A stretch of 5,504 nucleotides of DNA, taken from an uncultured Steroidobacteraceae bacterium. GTDB lineage: Bacteria > Pseudomonadota > Gammaproteobacteria > Steroidobacterales > Steroidobacteraceae. The notes below the pieces were generated by a model, which saw nothing but the letters and a program-made list of their open reading frames with translations, did no database searches and was not told the origin of the DNA. The stretch's first letter is position 1; each line of letters begins with the position of its first letter. Where the stretch lies: the NCBI GenBank assembly GCA_955652795.1, contig CATPBQ010000241.1:1-5504 (forward strand). The letters are read 5' to 3'. Positions 1-5,504 of the stretch are shown here, in pieces. Position numbers and translations under genes: made by a program.

Positions 1-804
1 CGGCATGTCCGGCACCCGGCGCCTGAGCCCGGGGGCCGCGACCTCGAGCCGCAGATCGCAGGCGATGCGCGTGAGCTGCCGCGCGAGGTACACCGACTCG
101 CGATGCTCGGTGAGGCGCGCACCCAAGGTTCCCGCGCCGCGGAGCTTCAGGCGCGCGACGCGTGCCAGGTCAGCGTACAGCTCATCGAGCGAGCTGAACG
201 CCTGCATGAGGGAAGCGGCGGTGCGGTGCCCGATGCCGGGCACGCCGGGAATGTTGTCCACCTCATCGCCGGTGAGCGCGAGATAGTCGGCGAAGCGCTC
301 AGGTCTCACGCCGAAATGGCGCTCGATGTCGTGATAGCCGAACTGCTCGCGCGCGCCGAAGTCCCAGAACAGGTCGCCGTTGCGGACCAGCTGGGCAAGA
401 TCCTTGTCGCGGGTGATGAAAGCCGAGCGCACGGCCTGCTCGCGCATCAGGGCGGCGAGCGTCCCGATGATGTCGTCGGCCTCGTAGTCGGGGTCCACGA
501 ATACCGCGACGCCCAGGCGCCGGCACACCTCACGGCAGTGCTCGAACTGCAGCGCCAGATCCGCCGGCGCGCGCTCGCGGTTGGCCTTGTACGGCGGGTA
601 GATGCGATTGCGGTAGGAGCTGACCCGGCGCTGATCGAAGGCGACCGCCATGTAGGTGGGGCGCACCCGCTCGATGAGATCTCCGAGGAAGCGCGCGAAC
701 CCGAACACGGCGTGCGCCGGGTTGCCGTCCCGGTCGCGCATCTCGGGGAGCACGGAGTGATAGGCGCGAAAGACGTAGACCGAAGCGTCGACGAGGAAGA
801 TCAA
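1..804 (-). CDS. 5'-3' exonuclease, FEN / PolA N-terminal type, stand-alone (C-terminus cut by window edge)
   Basis: This is a metal-dependent flap endonuclease / 5'-3' exonuclease expected to act on DNA 5' ends and flaps in repair or replication. The frame is open from TTG at 804 to base 1 (268 codons) and has the family's landmarks in order. LVDAS lies near residue 6, and AFD ends at D57. YPPYKANR (69-76) is the arch-region motif. YEADD (107-111), TRDKD (131-135) and GDEVDN (179-184) supply further acidic metal ligands. The last leads into the helix-hairpin-helix PGVPGIGHRTA (186-196). All expected acidic residues are present, so it should be active. An in-frame TAA at 838-840 limits the N-terminus. 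TTG is chosen because LVDxS sits at the extreme N-terminus in this family and a GGAG lies just upstream. Stand-alone members are about 250-290 residues, so little is missing and a fused polymerase is less likely, but the cut end cannot exclude one. The HNH gene lies 94 bases upstream on the same strand. Confidence 0.93.
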   Translation of the reverse strand, partial: MIFLVDASVYVFRAYHSVLPEMRDRDGNPAHAVFGFARFLGDLIERVRPTYMAVAFDQRRVSSYRNRIYPPYKANRERAPADLALQFEHCREVCRRLGVAVFVDPDYEADDIIGTLAALMREQAVRSAFITRDKDLAQLVRNGDLFWDFGAREQFGYHDIERHFGVRPERFADYLALTGDEVDNIPGVPGIGHRTAASLMQAFSSLDELYADLARVARLKLRGAGTLGARLTEHRESVYLARQLTRIACDLRLEVAAPGLRRRVPDMP

Positions 805-834
805 GGCGCCGCTCCGCTGCTCATGCCCGGCGCC
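805..834 (-). promoter_or_regulatory. Inverted repeat enclosing the exonuclease ribosome binding site
   Basis: GGCGCC at 805-810 and again at 829-834 can pair as a 6-bp all-GC stem. The 18-base loop contains the GGAG-like ribosome binding sequence. The TTG start at 804 follows the stem immediately. Such a structure could lower translation, but GGCGCC is a common self-complementary word in GC-rich DNA, so chance is a real alternative. Confidence 0.25.
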
Positions 835-865
835 ACCTTAGCAGCCGGCGGCCATCATCGCCACG

Positions 866-890
866 CGCACGCGCGGCGGCTGAGCGTGCG
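866..890 (-). other. GC stem-loop between the HNH and exonuclease genes
   Basis: CGCACGC (866-872) and GCGTGCG (884-890) form a perfect 7-bp inverted repeat with an 11-base loop. It begins 8 bases past the HNH stop codon on the minus strand. No run of T follows on the minus strand, so it is not a canonical intrinsic terminator. It could be an mRNA-stabilising or attenuating hairpin, or chance in GC-rich sequence. Confidence 0.3.
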
Positions 891-898
891 GGGCGGGT

Positions 899-1573
899 TC
901 AGGACAGCCAGCGCTGGATGCGATCGTGCAGCGGGCTCGAGCGCGGGAAATGCGCCACCAGGTATTGCATCTGATCGGCCAGCACCCGCCGCCCCTTGAG
1001 AAAGATGTATTCCGCATAGGTCGGCGTGAACGGCACCGCGATCAGCTGCATGCGCGCCTGCTCGGGAGTGCGCGAGGCCTTCTGGTTGTTGCAGCGGCGG
1101 CAGGCCGCCACCACGTTGGTCCAGATGTCCGTGCCGCCCTGGCTGAAGGGGCGGATGTGATCGCGTGACAGCTCGCGCGAGGCAAAGCGCTGGCTGCAGT
1201 ACATGCACAGGTACGCATCGCGCCGGAACAGCGTCTGGTTGTTCAACGGCGGAACGTAGTCGTGGCGCGTGTTGCCCGGATTGCCGGTGTGCCCGACGGT
1301 CGCGACGATGGAGTTGACCTCCAGCACCGTGCGCCGCCCGCTGCGCGCATTGGTGCCGCCATACAGCTCATACAGCAGCGAGCCGCACGTGTAAGCCACC
1401 TGCTCTTGGGTGTACAGTCGCGCGGCTTCCTTGTAGTCGATCCACTCGAGCGGCATGCCGGCGACGTCCGTGCGCAGCACGAGCTGCGACAGCCCGCGCG
1501 CCGCGGGAGTCGCGACTATCGCGAAGTCGTCCAGGAGGCCGTGATCGGCGCGCTCAAGATCGATGCCCAGCAT
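899..1573 (-). CDS. HNH endonuclease family protein
   Basis: This is a zinc-supported HNH nuclease-fold protein, 224 residues from ATG 1573. The N-terminal half includes GMPLEWIDYKEAARLY, the conserved region seen before the nuclease domain in a widespread proteobacterial HNH family. The nuclease domain follows: CMYC (C123, C126), SRDHIRP with the catalytic-type D138-H139, TN at N153, and CRRCNN (C158, C161, N162). The four cysteines should bind structural zinc. A conserved tail region, VPFTPTYAEYIFL and then RRVLADQMQYLVAHF, completes the family pattern, so the gene looks intact. The substrate and biological role of this family are not established from sequence; repair and restriction are both conceivable. 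The frame stays open up to GTG 1666 (255 residues). The ATG is preferred because the extra 31 residues match no family feature recognised here, although neither start has a Shine-Dalgarno. Divergent from pntAA; the exonuclease lies downstream. Confidence 0.88.
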   Translation of the reverse strand: MLGIDLERADHGLLDDFAIVATPAARGLSQLVLRTDVAGMPLEWIDYKEAARLYTQEQVAYTCGSLLYELYGGTNARSGRRTVLEVNSIVATVGHTGNPGNTRHDYVPPLNNQTLFRRDAYLCMYCSQRFASRELSRDHIRPFSQGGTDIWTNVVAACRRCNNQKASRTPEQARMQLIAVPFTPTYAEYIFLKGRRVLADQMQYLVAHFPRSSPLHDRIQRWLS

Positions 1574-1581
1574 GGCGGCGT

Positions 1582-1611
1582 AAGATACGGCACTTGTGTG
1601 CAGGAATTCAA
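1582..1611 (-). promoter_or_regulatory. Candidate sigma70-type promoter for the HNH gene
   Basis: On the minus strand, TTGAAT (1611-1606) and TATCTT (1587-1582) resemble -35 and -10 boxes with an 18-base spacer. Only 8 bases separate the -10 box from ATG 1573. Transcription would therefore begin at or within a few bases of the start codon and give a leaderless message. This fits the absence of a Shine-Dalgarno before the ATG. The match is moderate and could be chance in an AT-rich patch. Confidence 0.3.
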
Positions 1612-1648
1612 CATTGCAAGATCTTAATTCAATTGGGGATTTCCAAAC

Positions 1649-1668
1649 CCGTGGGCGCTCGGCCACGG
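1649..1668 (+). other. Inverted repeat in the pntAA leader
   Basis: CCGTGG (1649-1654) and CCACGG (1663-1668) form a perfect 6-bp stem with an 8-base loop. It ends 10 bases before the pntAA ribosome binding site GAGGGG (1679-1684). It may be a leader hairpin or a small operator, or a chance repeat. It also overlaps the alternative GTG 1666 start of the HNH gene on the other strand. Confidence 0.25.
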
Positions 1669-1689
1669 CTTAGTACGCGAGGGGCGTGA

Positions 1690-2814
1690 ATGTCAGTAAC
1701 CATTGGCGCGCTGCGCGAGAGCGCGCCGCGTGAAACGCGGGTCAGTGTGGTTCCTGAAGTGGCCGACAAGCTGGCCAGGGAAGGCGCGCGCGTCGTGATC
1801 GAGCGCGGCGCCGGGGAGCGCGCCTGTTTCCCGGACTCTCTTTATAAGAGTGTCACCTGGGCGGACTCCGCCGCCAGCGTGCTCGGGGGGTCGGACGTGA
1901 TCCTGACGGTACAACCGCTGACGGTGGAGCAGATCCAGCAGCTGAAGTCCGGCGCGGTGGTCGTCGGCTTCATGCAGCCGCACGCGCGCGCCGCCGAGGT
2001 GCGCGCGCTGCAGGCGCACGGCGTCACGAGCTTCGCCATGGAACTGGTGCCGCGCATTTCGCGCGCGCAGTCGATGGATGCGCTTTCCTCGCAGGCCGCG
2101 ATCGCCGGGTACAAGGCGGTCCTGATCGCCGCCTCACACCTGCAGAAGTTCCTGCCCATGCTCACGACCGCCGCCGGCACCATCCGCCCGTCGCAGCTGC
2201 TGATCATCGGCGCGGGAGTGGCGGGACTGCAGGCGATCGCGACCGCCAGACGCCTGGGCGCGGTGGTCGAGGCCTACGACGTGCGCAGCGCCACCCGCGA
2301 GCAGGTGAAGTCCCTGGGCGCGAAGTTCGTCGACACCGGCGTGAGCGCGGAAGGCTCCGGCGGCTACGCGCGCGAGCTCACCGCCGAGGAGAAGGCCAGG
2401 CAGCAGGAAGTGCTCGACTCGCGCATCGCCGCGGCGGATGCCGTGGTCACGACCGCCTCGGTCCCCGGGCGTCCGGCACCGAAGATCATCTCGCGCGCAG
2501 CGGTGGAACGCATGCGCGCCGGATCGGTAGTGGTCGACATCGCCGCCGAACAGGGCGGCAATTGCGAGCTGACCCGCCCCGGCGAGGTGCTCGAGCACCA
2601 GGGGGTGAAGGTGGTGGGGCCGGTGAATCTGCCCGCCGAGCTCGCCTATAACGCGAGCGAGATGTACGCGCGCAACCTCTACAATTTCCTCAAGCCGGCG
2701 CTGGTAAAGGGTGAGCTGGTGATCGACTGGACCGACGAGGTGTTTGCGCAGTCGTGTCTGACCAGCGGCGGACAGATCAAGCACCAACCGACGGCTAAGG
2801 CGCTGGAGGGCTGA
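1690..2814 (+). CDS. pntAA: NAD(P) transhydrogenase subunit alpha part 1 (PntAA, NAD(H)-binding domain I)
   Basis: This is the soluble cytoplasmic NAD(H)-binding component of the proton-translocating transhydrogenase; it exchanges hydride with NADP(H) held by PntB. At 374 residues it has the length of the split-alpha form and no membrane segment. IGALRES at 5-11 starts the alanine dehydrogenase/PNT N-terminal domain. PRISRAQSMDALSSQ (121-135) is the RQD loop, with R122, Q127 and D130 expected near the nicotinamide. The Rossmann motif GAGVAGL (174-180) is followed by YDVR (196-199), whose D197 should contact the adenosine ribose. GGYARE (224-229) carries the mobile-loop tyrosine Y226. The end, CLTSGGQI, is the usual terminus of this subunit. 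GAGGGG-like sequence GAGGGG (1679-1684) lies 5 bases before ATG. pntAB follows after one base, which implies co-translation. Alanine dehydrogenase is the main alternative but is excluded by the following membrane subunits. Confidence 0.97.
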   Translation: MSVTIGALRESAPRETRVSVVPEVADKLAREGARVVIERGAGERACFPDSLYKSVTWADSAASVLGGSDVILTVQPLTVEQIQQLKSGAVVVGFMQPHARAAEVRALQAHGVTSFAMELVPRISRAQSMDALSSQAAIAGYKAVLIAASHLQKFLPMLTTAAGTIRPSQLLIIGAGVAGLQAIATARRLGAVVEAYDVRSATREQVKSLGAKFVDTGVSAEGSGGYARELTAEEKARQQEVLDSRIAAADAVVTTASVPGRPAPKIISRAAVERMRAGSVVVDIAAEQGGNCELTRPGEVLEHQGVKVVGPVNLPAELAYNASEMYARNLYNFLKPALVKGELVIDWTDEVFAQSCLTSGGQIKHQPTAKALEG

Positions 2815-2815
2815 C

Positions 2816-3196
2816 ATGACCGGGATGGTGGCGCTGTATATCTTCATGCTCGCGGCCTTCACCGGTTACGAGGTCATCTCGCGTGTGCCGGTGATCCTGC
2901 ATACCCCGCTGATGTCGGGCTCGAATTTCGTGCACGGCATCGTGCTGGTGGGCGCGATGGTCGCGCTCGGTGGCGCGCACACGCCGCTGGAGAAGACCAT
3001 CGGCTTTATCGGCGTGCTGCTCGCCGCCGGCAACGCCGTGGGCGGTTACGTCGTGACCGAGCGCATGCTCGAGATGTTCAAGTCGAGCGGGCGAGCCGCG
3101 CAGGAGCGGCGAGCGCACGGGCAGGATGCCCGGGCGGGGAGCGCGGCCAGGGACGACCAAGAGCGAGCGCGCACCGCCGGCAAGAGGCCGCACTGA
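2816..3196 (+). CDS. pntAB: NAD(P) transhydrogenase subunit alpha part 2 (PntAB, membrane subunit)
   Basis: This small inner-membrane subunit contributes helices to the proton channel of transhydrogenase. Three hydrophobic segments are visible at about residues 4-20, 36-52 and 60-80. Family signatures are GYEVISRVP (17-25), TPLMSGSNFVHGIV (30-43) and GNAVGGYVVTERMLEMF (72-88). The core ends near residue 89. A hydrophilic tail of about 37 residues follows, rich in Arg, Ala, Gly, Asp and Glu and ending KRPH. Many homologues known to me stop within a few residues of the RML motif, so this tail is odd; it should face the cytoplasm if the usual topology holds. GGAGGG (2805-2810), inside the end of pntAA, gives a strong ribosome site 5 bases before ATG. 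The TGA shares its A with the ATG of pntB, suggesting translational coupling. Confidence 0.95.
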   Translation: MTGMVALYIFMLAAFTGYEVISRVPVILHTPLMSGSNFVHGIVLVGAMVALGGAHTPLEKTIGFIGVLLAAGNAVGGYVVTERMLEMFKSSGRAAQERRAHGQDARAGSAARDDQERARTAGKRPH

Positions 3197-4584
3197 TGCT
3201 GGCCGGGATTTCCGCCGACCTGGCGATCCAGGCGAGCTATTTCGTCACCGCGGTGCTGTTCATCATGGGGCTCAAGCGCATGAGCTCTCCGGTCACGGCC
3301 CGCAGCGGCATCCTGTGGGCCGGCGCCGGCATGCTGGTGGCGACCCTCATCACGTTCCTGTACCCGGGAATGTCCAACTACGGGCTGATGCTCCCGGCGA
3401 TGCTGGTTGGCGCGGTGCTCGCGTGGTGGAGCGGCAAGCGCGTGGCCATGACCAACATCCCGCAGATGATCGCGCTCTACAACGGCATGGGGGGCGGGGC
3501 GGCGGCGGCGATCGCGGCGGTGGAGCTGTATCGCGGCGGCACCGAAGGCTACGCGAGCACGACGCTCGCGGTGGCCGGTGGCATCATCGGCGCGGTGTCC
3601 TTCAGCGGCAGTGCGATCGCCTTCGGGAAACTGCAGGGTCTGATCACACGCAGCATCCGCTTCCGCGGGCAGCAGTTCCTCAATCTGCTGCTGCTCGCCG
3701 TGGCGCTGGTGCTCGGTGCGCTGGTCGCCGCACACTTCAACACCTCGCTCGGGGTGGTCACCGGATTCTTCGTGCTGGCGCTGGTGCTCGGGCTCACCAT
3801 GACGCTGCCGATCGGCGGCGCCGACATGCCGGTCGTCATCTCCCTGTACAACGCGCTCACCGGCCTTGCGGTGGCCCTGGAGGGCTTCGTACTCAACAAC
3901 GCCGCGATGATCATCGCCGGCACGGTGGTGGGCTCGGCCGGTACCCTGCTCACGCAGCTGATGGCGAAGGCCATGAACCGCTCGCTCGGCAACGTGCTGT
4001 TCTCGGGGTTCGGCGACACCGGCGGCGCCGCTACCGGCGAGGTCGGCGGCAGCCTGAAGCCCATCGAGGCCAGCGATGCCGGCGTGATGATGGCGTTCGC
4101 GCAGAAAGTGATCGTCGTTCCGGGTTACGGCATGGCGGTGGCGCAGGCCCAGCACAAGGTCTGGGAGCTGTCTCAGCTGCTCATCGATCGCGGCGTGCAG
4201 TTGCGGTTCGCGATCCATCCGGTCGCGGGACGCATGCCGGGGCACATGAACGTGCTGCTGGCGGAAGCGGGTGTGCCCTACGACCTGATTTCCGATCTCG
4301 ATGAGATCAACGCCGAATTCGAAACCGCCGACGTCGCACTCATCATCGGCGCCAACGACGTCGTGAACCCGGTGGCGCGCACCGACAAGTCGAGCCCGAT
4401 CTACGGCATGCCGATCCTGAATGCCGACAAGGCGAAGAACGTCATCGTCATCAAGCGCGGCCAGGGCGCGGGATTCTCCGGGATCGAGAACGCGCTCTTC
4501 TATCTGGACAACACGCGCATGCTGTACGGGGATGCGCAGAAGGCGGCGGCGGAATTGATCCAGGCGATCAAGGCAGTCGGGTGA
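3196..4584 (+). CDS. pntB: NAD(P) transhydrogenase subunit beta (PntB, channel helices and NADP(H)-binding domain III)
   Basis: This inner-membrane subunit binds NADP(H) and, with PntAB, conducts the protons that drive NADP+ reduction by NADH. At 462 residues it equals E. coli PntB as I recall it. About nine hydrophobic segments fill residues 11-258. Within them, GGADMPVVISLYN (207-219) holds D210 and N219, which align with conserved channel-region residues. At the place of the E. coli channel histidine (His91, in LHSFVG) the sequence reads YNGMGGG, with Asn96. The cytoplasmic NADP domain has GYGMAVAQAQ (310-319), HPVAGRMPGHMNVLLAEA (341-358), GANDVVNP (385-392, D388), IVIKR (417-421, likely for the 2'-phosphate) and YGDA (444-447). 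AAGAGG at 3182-3187 lies 8 bases before ATG. No intrinsic terminator follows. Confidence 0.97.
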   Translation: MLAGISADLAIQASYFVTAVLFIMGLKRMSSPVTARSGILWAGAGMLVATLITFLYPGMSNYGLMLPAMLVGAVLAWWSGKRVAMTNIPQMIALYNGMGGGAAAAIAAVELYRGGTEGYASTTLAVAGGIIGAVSFSGSAIAFGKLQGLITRSIRFRGQQFLNLLLLAVALVLGALVAAHFNTSLGVVTGFFVLALVLGLTMTLPIGGADMPVVISLYNALTGLAVALEGFVLNNAAMIIAGTVVGSAGTLLTQLMAKAMNRSLGNVLFSGFGDTGGAATGEVGGSLKPIEASDAGVMMAFAQKVIVVPGYGMAVAQAQHKVWELSQLLIDRGVQLRFAIHPVAGRMPGHMNVLLAEAGVPYDLISDLDEINAEFETADVALIIGANDVVNPVARTDKSSPIYGMPILNADKAKNVIVIKRGQGAGFSGIENALFYLDNTRMLYGDAQKAAAELIQAIKAVG

Positions 4585-4593
4585 GGCGGCGGC

Positions 4594-4612
4594 CGCGGCG
4601 GTTGCTGCCGCG
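4594..4612 (+). other. GC hairpin after pntB, no T-tract
   Basis: CGCGGC (4594-4599) and GCCGCG (4607-4612) can form a 6-bp stem with a 7-base loop, 9 bases past the pntB stop. The following bases are not T-rich, so this is not a standard intrinsic terminator, and the downstream gene could be reached by readthrough. It overlaps no start but lies just before the alternative ATG at 4615. Confidence 0.3.
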
Positions 4613-4619
4613 CGATGGC

Positions 4620-4625
4620 AAGGAG
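4620..4625 (+). promoter_or_regulatory. Ribosome binding site deciding the GTG 4633 start
   Basis: AAGGAG lies 7 bases before GTG 4633, a near-ideal spacing. The in-frame ATG at 4615 lies upstream of this site and has no Shine-Dalgarno of its own, so the GTG is the better start. Confidence 0.7.
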
Positions 4626-4632
4626 ACCTCAC

Positions 4633-5504
4633 GTGCATCGTAGAACCCTGCTGCAGGGCGCCGCCGTACTGCCGGTGGTTGCGCTGCTGCCTGCGCCCCT
4701 GTCTGCCGTGCAGGCGCGCGCACGCTCGCTGCTGCGGCGCGTGCGTCCCGGGGATGGCGCCTGGCCCGGCGCGGCCAGCTGGCGCAAGCTCAGGGACGCC
4801 GTGGGCGGCAATCTGATCGAAGTGCATTCGCTGTTCGGCGCCTGTGATAAAGAGCCCGGCGTCGCGGCTTGCCGGGAGGCTACCGAGAACATCCACAATC
4901 CGTTCTATATCGGCGACCAGCCCGCGGGCACGCAGGTCAGCGGCTGGCTCGATGCCTGGACGCCGGCGCCGAGCGTCTATGCCCTGAAGGCCCGACACAC
5001 CGCCGACGTGGTCGCCGGCGTCAACTTCGCGCGCGACAACAAGCTGCGGCTGGTCGTCAAGGGCACCGGCCACAGCTATCAGGGCACCTCCAACGCGGCG
5101 GACTCCCTGCTGATCTGGACCCGCGCGATGAACCAGGTCACGGTGCACGAGGCCTTTGTCGCCAGCGGTTGCGGGGGCAAGGCGCAACCCGTGCCCGCGG
5201 TGAGCACCGAGGCGGGCGCCATGTGGATCGATCTCTACCATGCCGTGACCTCCAGGGCGGGCCGTTATGTGCAAGGCGGCGGCTGCACCACGGTCGGGGT
5301 CGCCGGCCTGGTTCAAAGCGGTGGCTTCGGCAGCTTCTCCAAAGGCTTCGGTACGGCCGCCTCGGGACTGCTCGAGGCCGAGGTGGTCACCGCGGATGGC
5401 AGCGTGCGCACCGTCAACGCCTGCACCCATCCCGACCTGTTCTGGGCAATCAAGGGCGGCGGTGGCGGCAGTTGGGGTGTCATCACCCGCCTCACGCTGC
5501 GCAC
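4633..5504 (+). CDS. Tat-exported FAD-binding (BBE-like / PCMH-type) oxidoreductase, C-terminus cut by window edge
   Basis: This is a flavin oxidoreductase of the FAD_binding_4 type, exported to the periplasm; its substrate cannot be told from this part. The visible 290 codons start at GTG with a twin-arginine signal: RRTLLQG (3-9), a hydrophobic stretch to about 26, and a likely cleavage near AVQA (25-28). The FAD domain shows KGTGHSYQGTS (143-153), where H147 fits the 8-alpha-histidyl attachment site. GGGCTTVGVAGLVQSGGFG (215-233) has C218 at the 6-S-cysteinyl position. WAIKGGGGGSWGVITRLTLR (271-290) is also a family signature. Both residues together predict bicovalent FAD, as in berberine bridge enzyme and sugar oxidases. 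A long region before the FAD core (about 60-115), with C71 and C80, is typical of a larger subgroup. The substrate domain and C-terminal BBE motif lie outside the window. It could share the pnt transcript; the gap is 48 bases. Confidence 0.9.
   Translation, partial: MHRRTLLQGAAVLPVVALLPAPLSAVQARARSLLRRVRPGDGAWPGAASWRKLRDAVGGNLIEVHSLFGACDKEPGVAACREATENIHNPFYIGDQPAGTQVSGWLDAWTPAPSVYALKARHTADVVAGVNFARDNKLRLVVKGTGHSYQGTSNAADSLLIWTRAMNQVTVHEAFVASGCGGKAQPVPAVSTEAGAMWIDLYHAVTSRAGRYVQGGGCTTVGVAGLVQSGGFGSFSKGFGTAASGLLEAEVVTADGSVRTVNACTHPDLFWAIKGGGGGSWGVITRLTLR

Larger units (their letters stand above)
1574..1689. promoter_or_regulatory. Divergent intergenic region, AT-richer, presumed promoters for HNH (minus) and pntAA (plus)
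   Basis: This is the only clearly AT-richer stretch in the window, centred on about 1602-1645, between divergently oriented genes. It holds several palindromes: GAATTC at 1604-1609, AAGATCTT at 1618-1625 and CAATTG at 1630-1635. Promoters for both directions are expected here. No plus-strand -35/-10 pair for pntAA matched consensus well enough to place. The palindromes are short and need not be operators. Confidence 0.55.

Noticed and set aside
103..999. A 298-codon open frame on the plus strand
   Set aside because: It runs antisense to the exonuclease and the end of the HNH gene, both of which have intact catalytic motifs; its own translation shows no domain.
1602..1640. Operator or phage/mobile attachment site suggested by clustered palindromes and AT-richness
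   Set aside because: The palindromes are 6-8 bp words with no repeated copy elsewhere in the window and no integrase or transposase nearby; an ordinary divergent promoter region explains them.
2134..2862. A 242-codon open frame on the minus strand opposite pntAA
   Set aside because: Antisense shadow of a highly conserved gene; composition is His/Arg/Leu-rich without motifs.
3126..4304. A 392-codon plus-strand frame overlapping pntB
   Set aside because: It is an alternate frame of pntB, dominated by Arg, Gly and His, while the pntB frame matches the full family length and all motifs.
4594..4612. Intrinsic terminator after pntB
   Set aside because: The stem is short and no T-run follows, so it does not meet the criteria; it is kept only as a low-confidence hairpin.
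4615..4617. ATG as an alternative start of the FAD oxidoreductase
   Set aside because: In frame and gives six extra residues, but it has no ribosome binding site, while GTG 4633 has AAGGAG at ideal spacing and still keeps the twin-arginine signal.
3046..5430. A 794-codon open frame on the minus strand opposite pntAB, pntB and the oxidoreductase
   Set aside because: Its translation is rich in His, Arg, Asp and Gln with no recognisable domain, and it lies opposite three genes with clear family motifs. Long antisense frames are expected in GC-rich coding DNA because few stop codons arise.

Overview
The window is GC-rich chromosomal DNA with a strong NNC/NNG codon bias, and it reads as ordinary proteobacterial sequence. 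The stand-alone FEN-type exonuclease, the HNH protein and the three-gene (split alpha) transhydrogenase together suggest a free-living gammaproteobacterium, perhaps near the Xanthomonadales/Nevskiales. This placement is an inference from protein resemblance recalled from memory; no search was run.

Layout. Bases 1-804 (minus strand) encode a 5'-3' exonuclease of the FEN/PolA N-terminal type, running off the left edge with 268 codons visible. It starts at a TTG. Upstream of it on the same strand, 899-1573, is an HNH endonuclease-family protein. An AT-richer gap (1574-1689) separates these two minus-strand genes from a plus-strand operon and probably holds divergent promoters. The operon is pntAA (1690-2814), pntAB (2816-3196) and pntB (3196-4584), packed with a 1-base gap and then a 1-base overlap. 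These encode the membrane proton-translocating NAD(P) transhydrogenase in its split-alpha form. After a 48-base gap, the plus-strand gene at 4633 encodes the N-terminal part of a Tat-exported, BBE-like FAD oxidoreductase that leaves the right edge. It has the His and Cys expected for bicovalent flavin attachment.

How the genes work together. PntAA (NAD(H) domain), PntAB (membrane helices) and PntB (membrane helices plus NADP(H) domain) form one enzyme that couples proton entry to NADPH production. The two minus-strand nucleases may be co-transcribed, but the sequence does not show a shared role. The flavoprotein may be read from the pnt transcript, since no clear terminator separates them, but it has its own strong ribosome binding site and no evident functional tie.

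I found no RNA genes, mobile elements, CRISPR arrays or phage genes, and no convincing undescribed system. The points most worth a second look are the start and possible leaderless expression of the HNH gene, the long charged tail of PntAB, the Asn at the proton-channel His position of PntB, and the flavin attachment site of the exported oxidoreductase.
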